Source of the DNA: Hevea brasiliensis
Lineage: Eukaryota > Streptophyta > Magnoliopsida > Malpighiales > Euphorbiaceae
Length of the DNA stretch: 64,000 bases
NCBI RefSeq assembly: GCF_030052815.1
Contig: NC_079498.1
Span: forward strand, 100,088,041-100,152,040
Direction: 5' to 3'
Shown here piece by piece: positions 1 through 11,319 of the stretch; position 1 is the first letter of the stretch; every line of letters starts with the position of its first letter. The notes beneath the pieces are model-generated. The model worked only from the letters and a program-made list of their open reading frames with translations. It made no database searches and was not told where the DNA came from. The translations under genes were made by a program, and so were the position numbers.

Positions 1-235
1 TCAAATACCACAATTCCAAGCTTCATGCAAACCAACCAGCAGAGCTTGAATTTCAGCCCTTTCCACATTCATTCTCCCAAAATTAAGACTAAATCCCATC
101 ACCCACGCTCCATTAGAGTCTCGCACTTATCACTTGAATTAGCTTCCCCTTTGAGAACCACATCATTTCTCCGTTTCCATAACAACCAGCAAGCCACTCC
201 AAAGTCCAAACACTTGATTCCAAGCACAACCACTA
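1..235 (-). mobile_element. L1-type LINE fragment, RNase H-like end
   Basis: Reverse-strand translation gives a stretch with WKRRNDVVLKGE followed, in another frame, by a segment containing AWVMGFSLNFGR, ERAEIQALLVGL and HEAWNCGI. This pattern resembles the RNase H-like region near the end of plant non-LTR retrotransposon polyproteins. The frame changes between the two parts and stops are present, so it is a dead fragment. The rest of the element would lie to the left of the window. The family call is by pattern only. A captured RNase H-like host pseudogene is an alternative. Confidence 0.5.
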
Positions 236-259
236 CTATGAACTACATCCTGCTTTAAA

Positions 260-526
260 TTATAAACAATCCACTCCTCTAAATTATGAACACTTTATAC
301 TTACTCTGGGCATTGCCAGGATTTTTTTTTTAATTTTTCTTTAATTCATTATTTAACTTGGAGTAATTCATAAAGATAGAAAACAATTATAATCTAGCCT
401 ACCTTTTGCCATAGTCTAACAGGTGAATGCTGGTATATAATTTTAATTTCTTATTTTAATTGATGATGAGAATTTTTTTTTTTTTTAATACTTACGATAA
501 GAACTATTCTCGATTGAAAATGCATT

Positions 527-605
<79 letters not shown>

Positions 606-614
606 TTATGCATT

Positions 615-682
<68 letters not shown>

Positions 683-2690
683 AACTATTTTTAATAGCTA
701 GTTTAAGATTTTTATAATTCGAGTGAAGTCCTAAGTGAATTAACGCTTTTATTATGGTTGCCAAATTTCTGAACATAGCACATATTCGAGATCAATAATA
801 TTCCTATGCTAAATATTCTTCTGCTATTCACAGTGATGGAGCCAAAAATTTTGTTTAGGAGTGCCTATTTTATATAATTATGTAAAAATAAATACATATA
901 TTTCCTCTTGAAAGTTAAAATTACAATTTTTATAAAAAAAATTGATAAAATTTTCTATTTTTTATATTGATAAATTTGTTACCAGCTTAAAAAATTTTGA
1001 GCATTAACTATTTCTTTCAATTATCTCAACTTTGATATTAGGAAAAAAAAATAAGAAATTATTGAGAATTTTGTATAAAACTAAATATTTATATATCTAA
1101 ATTTTTTACTAACTTATTAAATTTTATTATTAAAGAAAATTTACTAAACTCAATAGAATGTTATAATGATTAAACGAGAAAAATAGAAAGGATGACTAAA
1201 ATTGATCTTTTGTTAGTAATTTACCAAAAAAATCTACACATTAAATTGAAATTTCTAATTTTGTTATTCTAGAACATATTTAGTATTATAACAGCTCTAA
1301 AAATCAGCGACATTAGAAATTTTCATTGATTTTTAGTATAGATTTTTTTTTAAATTTTTAGCTAAAACTCTAAGTACATCTTTTACCTAAAGAGAAATTG
1401 ATTAAATTTTTTTCTATTAGAGAAATCATTAAAGTTATTAATAATGAGTGAAATTCAATTTAATAATGAGTGAAATTCACACTTACATATTCAGTTTTTA
1501 ATAAAAAAAAAAGAATTGAAATAAATTGTTCTTATTCTTAAAAAAAATTATAAAATTTAATCTTTTTATTACATTTTAATCCATCACTTATGTTAAATAA
1601 CTTTTATTATCTATTTTTTAGATAAAATAACATTTTAGTCTTTTATCTTTGATTTTCTTAGAAATTACAAATTAATTTTACCTAAAAATTCAAGGACTAA
1701 AATATTATTTAAAGCAAATTCATAAAAATTAATTATATAATATTTTAATTGTACAAGTAGATTGTTATAAAATTAAAAAAATTGAGTATTACATTTCTTG
1801 AAAAAAAAAAAGATATAAATGTCAATTTTATTAAAAGTAAGAGAGTTTAAGGTATTTTAACTTTTATTTTTATTCAAAAGACTATTATACCCCTAATATT
1901 TTTTAAAATCCCAAGAGGGCCCAATACCCCCTTTACCCTTAATGCCTCCGTCGGTGGCTATTCAATTTGTCTATTAAAAAAAATTAAATTGATTTAATTC
2001 TGATTAAAATTAAAATTTTATCAATAAAAAGTATAAAATTTAATATCAAAGAATTATTTAACAAAATTTCGGGCATCAATGCCTTGCATAATTCCATATA
2101 ATAAGAAAATAAACATTGATATTCGTTCACACCTCTAAGAATAGCGTACAAATTATTGTACAATTTTTCTATCCTTATCCTCACAATATTATTTTTTTTT
2201 TTTAACATTTTAAATGAATTTTATACCTACTCTCATAATATTTTTCACAATTTCTTAAATGATACATAAATAAAAAATTAGAATTATGAGGAAAAAATAA
2301 AATTGTAACATATAAAATTTTTGAAATTGATCCACGCTCACAATATTTAAAAAAAATAAAAATTTGCAGTTTTTAATCTTCAAAATTATAATAAGAACTG
2401 TATGATATAATATTTTTTTTCTCCAATTAATATTTGAATCATAAACATTTTCCATATAAAAAAATCTCTTAAGAGTTACATATTAATTATTGCTTAATTT
2501 GAGGCCAAATTTATTAATTATTTCTTGATTCATATCATACCCACAATGGAAGAAGCAAGATGAGAAACTAACATTTTATAATATATATCATAAATATATC
2601 ATTATTACTAACATTTTACAACATTAACATAAATATATATCATAAATTATTTTTTTTTTCTCTCAATTTTCCTTTTTCCTTACAATTTAA
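260..2690. other. AT-rich non-coding stretch
   Basis: No coding region with family resemblance is visible. The stretch is strongly AT-rich with many homopolymer runs. Short open frames on the minus strand near 1984-2455 are Lys/Ile/Asn/Phe-rich, as expected from base composition, and were not called. A long AT dinucleotide tract lies inside it. Confidence 0.7.
519..679. repeat. (AT)n microsatellite in two blocks
   Basis: Two AT-dinucleotide tracts, about 531-605 and 619-679, are each preceded by the same short string TGCATTAAAATA. This suggests that one tract plus its leader was duplicated in tandem. Length is likely to be polymorphic and assembly may be imprecise here. Confidence 0.9.
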
Positions 2691-3405
2691 CCATTTCGTA
2701 TTGTCATTTGGTGGCCTTCCCGACCCCTTCTGGGCAGAGGACAGTCGTTTTCTTTTCTTGGAGAGTGTATCTCTTACTCTCCATCTTTGGGTGGAATTGC
2801 AAAAAACTTTTGTTTTTTTTTTTTTTTCTTTTACTCCGATTGTCTGGGTTTGTTGCCTCTTTAATTAGGTTGATTTAATTTTGAGAGGGACTTTGGTGGC
2901 CATGATACGCTAGGTAGTTAGCAGTAGCTAGTAGATCTTCAGCTGAGAGAATGAACCCCCTAAGTCGGCATGTGCTCTTCTAGTTTAGCAAGGCTTGGAG
3001 ATCAGTTGGTTTGGTTGGTGGATGCTTGAGGGGTGCAAGTTAGAATTTTGGCTCGAATGGTGTAAGTGGGATGTCAAAGAGACCCACTGCTGCCGTCCTT
3101 AGCATCTTGTTCCGACGTTGCAGCACAGTAAATGATGCTCATCTACTTCTAGTCAAGCCAAGGTTTCTTTTTGTGGGTTTGGGCCCTATTTGGTTTTGCG
3201 AAGGTTAGGTTATAGGTCTTGGACTATTTGTATGAGCCTTTTGTTTCTAGTCTTCTGGACTAGCATATGAGCCAGCCCTGCTTTGTATTGTGATGATTGG
3301 GCTCAGTTTCTGCCTCAAAAGGCTTGTTTTAACCACCCGTACTAAGGTTTTAGCCCCTGTTTATTTCAATTAAATGAATACATATCTTTTGATTAAAAAT
3401 AAAAC
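2690..3405 (+). mobile_element. L1-like LINE 3' tail (tentative)
   Basis: A moderately GC-balanced, T/G-rich stretch inside AT-rich DNA ends in an A-rich tail after TTTTGATTAAAAATAAAA, and its final ~400 bp recur at 27357-27805. Composition and ending resemble the 3' untranslated tail of plant L1 LINEs. No coding part is left, so the class is an inference. Confidence 0.35.
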
Positions 3406-4275
3406 CGTTTACAAATAAAAAAACTCTAAGTAATAACTTATTGGATTTTGCTTAGAAACATAGACGCACATTCATTTTTCACTTTTTTATCTATACATAT
3501 ACAGGCTAATTGGGCTAAACATTAATATTCATATTTATATTTAAAATTTTTTCATTTTACGTGAAAAGTAAAAAATGTAAGATTTATCATAATTGTAGCT
3601 AAAGGATTTAATTGAATTTGAAAAGTCAATAATAAATGATAATATGGTATTTAAAATTTTATTTGATTAATAAAATAGGGAATTGATTAAATTTATATTT
3701 TAAAAGAAATATATTTTCTATTTATTTTTAATTGAAATTTTATAGTAAAAATATTTTTATCAATTGAAATTATCAAAATAATCTTTTGAATCAAGCTAAA
3801 TAAATTTATGTATCAAAATATAAAATATAAAAATAAATTCATATCTTTTTATAAAATAATTTTAAAAGGAATATATAATTAAAAAAATGTATGTAACAGG
3901 AATTGTTACATCCATTGATTAAAATATACATGTTAATTAGAATAAATTAATAATTAGACACATTATCAATAAATCTTTAATTATAACTAATTTTTTATTT
4001 TAATTAAATAACAAATTAATTACAAAATTAAAATCTCAACTATTTTAATTAATTGATAACTTAATAATGACATGAACCAGCACTACATAATAGGTGGAGC
4101 TGAGGTCTAATTATCACTTTTCTCACTCTCCTAAGCATGGAAAGCTTGCTTTCCATGTCTTGCAAGAGAAACGATCGAGTAGGTTCCATTTGACTCTTTC
4201 TGGTAGCTCAGATGGGAGGCCTATGGGTAACCAGTTTGTCACTTTTGCTGCCAAGTTAAGCCATTCTCGTCCACA
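2985..4275 (+). repeat. Segmental duplication, copy 1
   Basis: This segment aligns by eye with 27355-28284 joined to 31561-31985. Anchors include TGAGCCAGCCCTGCTTT (near 3268 and 27688), ACATATACAGGCTAAT (3495 and 27889) and TCTGGTAGCT (4199 and 31918). Copy 1 lacks the LINE that splits copy 2 and therefore shows the pre-insertion state. The short string TTGGATTTTGCT inside it also occurs just upstream of the KIX gene at 51600, which suggests that the block is ancestral upstream DNA of the MED15-like copies. Confidence 0.75.
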
Positions 4276-4481
4276 AATAATCTAACTACATGCACAGTGT
4301 CTTCTCAAATCTATTAAGAATAATACATGATATATCATTACTAGCCTTCAAAGAATCAAATATATTTGGATATTAAGCGAAGTAGCATGAAAAAAAAAAA
4401 AAAAAAAAAAAACTGAGGAGCGACAATTATACATCCATAATCCATGAGAAGCTATATGTCCAAGGGGCTAGTAATAGTTTT
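4276..4481. other. Short non-coding spacer with poly(A) run
   Basis: No gene is seen. A run of more than 20 A residues lies near 4389-4411. The spacer ends in the left target-site copy GTTTT (4477-4481) of the following LTR element. Confidence 0.6.
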
Positions 4482-6198
4482 TGTCACGACCCAACCTATG
4501 GGCCGGACCGGCACTAGGACCTGGGCCAGCCTAAAGCCCCCGAGGCCCGTAGTAAGCCTAACTGTTCATTTACCCAATTCTAAGGCCCATTTGGGCCCAA
4601 TTTCAAGAAAACAAACGGACAGAGTCCGGCCATAAAATGGACTTCCCAACGGGGAGTTTTCGACTCACCCGACCTGTAAACACAATATATAGTCAATTGG
4701 GGAGCTCAGCTCACCCTCCACATACTCATCAGCATAATAATAAATGGGAGCTCAGCTCCCTCATCCAATCCATCAAAACGGACTTAGAATATTAAGTTTA
4801 CAGGTCCAACATGATAATAATATTACAGACCAAATTCAAATAATCACTGCTAACACATGCGGAAATTCTAGGAGTAAATAAAATTACACAAATATTGATA
4901 AACAACCTGCGAGGTAGAAAAGCAGGTTAACCCAGAACAAAATATCCTCCTGTGGCCTGTAAAAATTTTTGAACAGGAGTGAGCGTTCGACTCAGAGAGT
5001 AAAATATCAATCTTAACTATAATCTCTATAACTATCTAAAACTAATGCAACCTGTAGAGTGAAATGCAACATCAACATCATATTCACATCATAGCATCAA
5101 AAAGGTAATTTGGAGCACTCACGCACCCTGTAGCATCAATCATAATATATTGGGAGCTGATCCCCTATACAGCTCTCTTAAATCCAACTCGATGCAGTGA
5201 AGAACTCAAGACTAATAAACCAAATCGAGGTCGAAGAACTCAGCCGTGACTACCCCTCGAAGAACTCAAGCCGTGACTACCCCGTCCTATCCATAGTCCA
5301 CACCACATCACACGCACGCCAACGCACGCACACTGCTCCAAATTACCACAGCAACACTCATAGCACATTAACAATTATGAATGCAACATAAATCGTGCCT
5401 AGAGTTTAACTACATAAATATATATGCATATAAGTGATGCATGGGCATGCTGAACATATAATAATATCGAAATTATAATTAAAATCAATATTTTACTCAC
5501 AAACTTGACGACAAATTACTGTGGCGGCTGGGCGGAGGAAGAAGGCTGTCCCGGCTCACCTGACAATTATATTACAATTATTTAATACAGTCTGACTCAA
5601 TACAAACAAAGAATAGATCAAGTACGTCCTAAGTCGTGCCGAAAATCCGGCAGAGTCTCCCCTATACCTAGGACCTACCCAACCTGAAAAAGGGCTAAAA
5701 ACGCACTTCTATATTCACAATCCATATATCAACAGTTCAATCATATCACACAGCCCCTCCTGGGCCCATCAAATCAGTCATCCATCACAATACTCAAAAT
5801 TTCAATTTAGTCTTTATTATTGATCATTTTTGCAAAAACTGCCCAAACAAGCTCTAAAAATTATAAAACTTTGCCCCGCGGTCCTTAGCAATATTACTAA
5901 GCTATTGCAAAAAGAATCGTAATTTTCTAAGCTACCACGAATGTTTTATGGATTTTTAATCCTATTTAAGCACTAGAAAATTACGTAAAAACAAGGTTCG
6001 GGTTTACCTTTGCCGATTCCGACTTGAACGCGCAAGGCGTCGACAATGGGGGCTAGCCAAAACCTCTACCACCCGAGATTTTTCCAGAGTCGGTCTGTTC
6101 GCCGAAATTCACAGATCCGGACAACTGTCGAATTTCCGCGAATTGAGGATACCTACACGAAGCCCAATAATAATATATAAAAAATCAGGGGTGTTACA
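4482..6198 (+). mobile_element. Solo LTR, family 1 copy A
   Basis: The element begins TGTCACGACCC and ends GGGTGTTACA, the TG...CA ends of an LTR. It is flanked by a perfect 5-bp target-site duplication GTTTT (4477-4481 and 6199-6203). It matches copy B at 11320-13968 over most of its length and copy C at 57060-58889 in reverse. There is no internal coding region and no second LTR, so it is best read as a solo LTR of a long-LTR family, probably Ty3/Gypsy. Relative to copy B it lacks the GC-rich block and about 0.9 kb near its 3' end. A small direct repeat based on GAAGAACTCAAG lies at 5200-5280. Confidence 0.85.
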
Positions 6199-6203
6199 GT
6201 TTT

Positions 6204-6988
6204 CAAGGCAGGTACCATGTAGAAACATGATGACAGGGTAATGGGTATATGCCATTTATAGTTGGTGTAAAAATTAACAATGGTTGAGGAGGAGAAGGAT
6301 TTGATTTGCTCATTACGTGTGTACAATTTTTTGGAAATCTTTTAGTAGGCGGAACTTTGCTCACATATGTACAATTATAGGAAACATTTCTGTTTCAAAA
6401 ACCGAGTGTTTCCAGAACAAGTTTAGCTTCTAATAGGGATGCCAGCAATATTACCAACAGGGTCGCCAGTGTTGGGGAATTCGCTCTGATACTATTTGTT
6501 GAGAAAATTAATCAATTGGCTAAAAATAAATAATACAGCTAAAAAATAAAAGAGACACAATTTTTAATATGGTTCGGTTAATTATCAACCTACTCAATAT
6601 CACAATTGTAATGATTTCTTGAGTAATCCCTGCTCAATATCTCTCAAAATAATTTGTATCCCCTCACATATCTCCACCCAGTGTTTAAGCCATCTACTGA
6701 AGCAATATATTCTCTACTAAATTCCACTCTAAGCCACCCCATTGAAGCGATATATTCTTTAGAGCCTAAAGGAAAACCAAAGGGTAAATCCCATTCTTAT
6801 CCAGTGTTTAATTCAACCCCACTGAAGCAACACCTCTTCTAAAACCTTGAGTAAAAATATCCTGATAATAAATCCCACTCTCAAATCAGAGCTTTAACAT
6901 TTCTTTGAGCAAGCACCCTCGCTCTTCCTCTCCTGAGCTCTCCTAAGGTTTCTTCAACAAGCTTCATAGCTACTCATTCAAACTCTAC
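6204..6988 (-). mobile_element. Copia LTR plus PBS remnant
   Basis: On the reverse strand, GTATCAGAGCG follows an LTR end reading TTCTCAACA at about 6498. GTATCAGAGC matches the initiator-Met primer site used by plant Copia elements. Sequence from 6498 rightwards would be LTR and 6204-6497 internal leader. The right LTR border cannot be placed because a MITE sits at 6989. No gag or pol remains. Confidence 0.5.
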
Positions 6989-7320
6989 ACTCTATTTAGG
7001 AGGAGGCAGGGTAAAGTAAGATTTTATAAAGTTTTTCAAAGTAAGGTTTTTCAAGATTTTTAAATTTTCATAATTTTTTAAAATTAAAAAATTATGAAAA
7101 ATCTTACTTTGAAAAACCTTCCATAATTAAAAAAAAACCCTTCTATCCTTCCAAACACAAATTTAAGATTTTTAAACCTTGAAAAACCTTCCATTACTTT
7201 AAAAATCTCCTCTCAACAAATACTAAAAAATTATAAAGGTTTGAAAATTATGAAAAACCTTATTTTGAAAAACTTCACTTTATAAAACTTTACTTTACCC
7301 TGCCTTATTCTAAATAGAGT
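6989..7320. mobile_element. MITE with long terminal inverted repeats
   Basis: The left end ACTCTATTTAGGAGGAGGCA and the reverse complement of the right end ACTCTATTTAGAATAAGGCA pair well, and pairing continues inward for roughly 70 bp (both arms carry GGGTAAAGTAA). The ~332-bp size, AT-rich interior and foldback structure are those of a MITE. No clear target-site duplication was found, so the superfamily is open. Sequence at 7321-7524 repeats the motif CTTCTATCC...AAACACAA found inside the MITE and may be a decayed second copy. Confidence 0.7.
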
Positions 7321-7524
7321 ATGGCATTTGAAAGGAATGAAATGTTTTTTAAAGTATTTAGTTGAAAGGAAGAGAAAACTTTTTAAAGTATTAGAAGTTT
7401 TAAAGATAAAATTTTAATAAAATAAAATATTTTTAAATTTTTCAAAAATTTTCAAATATTATATTTTAAACAAATCTTCTATCCTCCTAAACACAAGTTA
7501 AAAATTTGAAAACTGTTACTTTAA

Positions 7525-10500
7525 CAACTTGTTTGGATAGGTGGAAAAAGGAGAGAAAAGAAAATTACAGAGGGAAAATAACTTTGAACATCTATTTTCC
7601 TCTATTTGGATAAGAAAGGAAAATAGGGGAGAAGAGAAAAATTTGGCATATTTTTCTCTGGATATTTTCTCTCTAAATCATAGAGAAAATGAGAAATTAG
7701 AGGGGAAAAGGGATCTTTGACCTGTTAAATTACATACTTGCCCTTGTTTTTTATCTATCGTGTATCCATAAGTTATTGGAGAGTTTTTCCTTTTCTCATA
7801 AGTGAGGGTTTGCTGAAGAAAAAGTGTCCAAGTCCAACATCTTCCACAAAATTCCTTCCCATCTACCACTGTATAAATGACTCAAGATTCTCCTTTTAGC
7901 ATTGATCTCCCTTAATTGGGTTATTCTTTCGATTCAAACGTATTGGAGACTAACTAGCGCTTGTTGAAGATCATCACCTCTATTACCAGTGATTTCCACG
8001 CAGTACCATACTCATACTTTCCATTACCTCTGCTTATTGAAGAAGTCACTACAAAAGAAAACTTCATTCAAGTCCTGATTAACAAGAAAATAGCTATGAT
8101 AGTATGGTAAGGAGCAGAATATTAGATTTCCTACAAAATGATTCTACGCATTTTTTTTTTTTTTGTTCTAGAAGACTAGATCTCGTATGTGGTAACCCAT
8201 TAACCTAATTTTGGGTCCCATGTGTGCTAAGTGTCAATTTCAGAAACCTTTTTTCCTCTTATTCACCTCCATTAAAAATCTTTTTTTTTTGTTTACAGGT
8301 AATTTATGGCATCCAATTTCCCATTTTTGATTACTTAAATATTCACCAATCTTCTTTGCCAAGTCAAATATATTGGATGCCCTCATATCTATTTTGTTTA
8401 CTGGCACTCTAGGGAACATTTGATATGTTAGTTGTGGTCAAATGGCACTGTATGCTAGTTTCTTGAATTTCTGGCTTATTCACTAGTCCTTTCAGGTATC
8501 CCCATCTTCAACCACCTAGCCATGTCCCATGAGAGTGAGACTACTTAGGTTGTGGGGTACGTATATTGCTATATTAGTGTTCCCTTGCTTTATGGCAATT
8601 GTCATATCGGTGGCTAGATGAATGAAACATAAGGCAAATACATGGCACTATTTACATATTTTGGGTTACAGATATATGTAATAAATCCAAATTCTCCACT
8701 GCCTTGTAATCTTTCATGTGATTCTCTGGCTTCTTGCTTTGGTTAATCTTTGGCCCTTTTTTTCAGCAGATAATAGTAAAACTCAAATCGATATTTCTTG
8801 AAATAACTAATAAATGTGTTAGCAGGTAGGCTGGCATGGGCACATGGGATGCCTTAGGTTTGTCACCCATAATTCCTACAAAATGGCTTTCTGAAATAGA
8901 GGTTGAATTTCTTTTAAATGGCGATGCTACCAGTTTAATTTATTAGTTGGTGTTCTTGCATTTAGTTAAAGTTACTAGATTTATTGTGTAATTTAAACAG
9001 TTGTTTCAAAGTATATTCCCTTAGGATAAAAGATCTTTGATTCCTTCCCTCAAAAAAGCTATTTGAATTGCTTGTTTAATAATGGAAAATAAACAGAATT
9101 ATATGATTGAAAGCTGAGATATTGAGTTGTCAAATTTTTCTTTATTTCTTGAATAATTAAAAATGTTTAGGATCAGTAACTATATTTCAAATGCATAATA
9201 CATCGTAGAATGGATATTTTGAGTGTGTGTTTGCTAGGCCTGATAGATCTATTTTGCTCTTATAATTTCTTTTTCTGTAAAAAGTAGATGTGTTTGGTGT
9301 TACTCTCTTTCTTATTTTGGAGTCAATTACCTATGTTGTGAGCATTACAAATTAACTAAAGAAGAAAAGTAGTGTGAGAAATGTTTACAATCAATTGACC
9401 ACACGTTCTGATGCTCTTTTGATTTTGGTTTTATGGGATTCCACCACTGCAAATGGGGCTATCATAAACTGAGAATTTCTGGATTTGGATGAGATTTTCC
9501 TAATAATCGTTGAAATGTGATTCAATGGCCTTGAATTTCTTTATCAGAGATGCCTTGAATGATTCCTTTTCTTTAGTCTTTTTTTATTTCATTCTTTACA
9601 TTATTCTCAGTTTTGAATATTTTGATAGGCACCTACCAATTTGAATATTTTTTTGTTACTTGTCTTCACTGTTCCCTTTTTTTTTATATCATATAGTCCT
9701 CTTAAAATTTCCCTTTTGTTTATTAACAATAAACAAATTGGATCTCTTTGGAAGTTAGTAGCATAATAGATTCTAGTATCTTGTCCAATTTTATATGGAT
9801 CATAATGAAAATATATATTTTGAAGGCTTTCTACTGTTAGTAATAAATAAATTGGGTCTTTGTGCTTGATATATATTGAAAGGACTACGTCCAATATTGT
9901 GAATGCCCAAGCACCTAGACCAGAATCACTTTTTCAAGTTAGTGATTTCATTGGTCATATTGATTGACCATCCAAGACCTTTATATGTGTGTGTGTGTGT
10001 GCGCGCAGAAAACAAATGCCCACTAAAAACTCATTTCGCAGAATATGCAGATCATTTGTTTTCTACACACACACATATATATATATATTTGACTTTGTAC
10101 TATTTTTGTAATTTAGAAATTTGCTACACTTGCGCGCTTTCTTTGGACATTTGTGGTTTCTTCCTAAAGTGTTGATTAGTGTATTTGGAAATCTAATACT
10201 CTTGTCAATTGTTTTGAAGTCTATTAATACTTGAATCACATATTGAATTTGACGTACACAATTTCTACTTTATAATGCTTTTAAATTCATGCTACTCATT
10301 AGCTATGATATTCTTTCATTATGTTGGCTTAAGTTTCATATTTAAGGTTGCCTTAAGAAATCATTATACAAATTTTTTACTTAAAACTTAAACTTTATAA
10401 ATCTAATATAAAAAAGTATAAGTACATATAGATGTGTTTGTTATGAAATTGTTTACTTTATCTTATTATGCCATATTTTGAATGCATTTATGTTTGTTTG

Positions 10501-10800
10501 ATTATTTAGGAGTAGTATATTAATATTTTAATTTGTAGATGGATAGGTAACATATTGGAGAAAATCACCCACAAGATAATATAGATGATGTAAGTGATGG
10601 CATGTCAATAGCCAATAAAATGATGGTTTAGAGTTTGAAAATATGTGGAAACATGTTATGGACACTTGGCAACGACAATGAGTGGAGGCTATAATTCAGT
10701 TATTATGTTATATCATTAATCTCTTATGGTTATTGGACATTTAAGTAATGATTATTGCTAGACCTTTAAGTAGTATAAATGCAAAAAGAGCATTATGACA
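7525..10800. other. Non-coding left part of the Harbinger element
   Basis: About 3.3 kb lies before the first recognisable transposase sequence. It holds short dinucleotide runs, (GT)n near 9987 and (CA)n/(TA)n near 10062-10088, and no open frame with family resemblance. It may be leader or intron sequence of the transposase gene or inserted DNA. Confidence 0.5.
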
Positions 10801-11319
10801 CAAGTTAATGCATGAGCTCACTACAAATGAAGTCATTTCTTGTGATATTATACGCATGGGTCCAGTCACATTTGTTGAATTTTGTGGAAAGCTCAGAGCT
10901 ACTGGTTTACTTAAGGACTTTAGATGTGTTACAGTGGAAGAGCAAGTAGCTAAGTTCTTGCATATTTTAGGCCAAAACTTTAGAAATCATGCATTGAGAT
11001 TTTTTTTTCCATCGATCAAGTGAGACAATAAGCCGTCATTTTCATAATGTCTTAAGAGCAATAGTGGCACTTGAAGCCAAGTTCCTTAACCAACCAACTA
11101 GAGCTGAAGTTCCCTCTCAAATTTTGATCAATAATAGATTCTATTCATACTTCAAGGTAAGCAAAATTGAGGTCAAATGAATATATACTACATATTTTAA
11201 TTAGTTAATGTTTTCTTCTAAACAGGTCTAGGTGCATGTACTTGTCTATAGAGGATTGTGTTGGTGTGTTAAATGGAACACATATTCAAGTTAAAGTGCC
11301 AAGAGAACTTGCCCCTAGA

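Noticed and set aside
4444..4635. Short + frame across the left LTR border
   Set aside because: It spans the TSD junction of the solo LTR, so it cannot be an old gene, and no domain is visible.
9903..10175. 90-codon frame containing dinucleotide repeats
   Set aside because: It includes (GT)n and (CA)n/(TA)n runs, has no domain, and lies in the non-coding arm of the Harbinger element.
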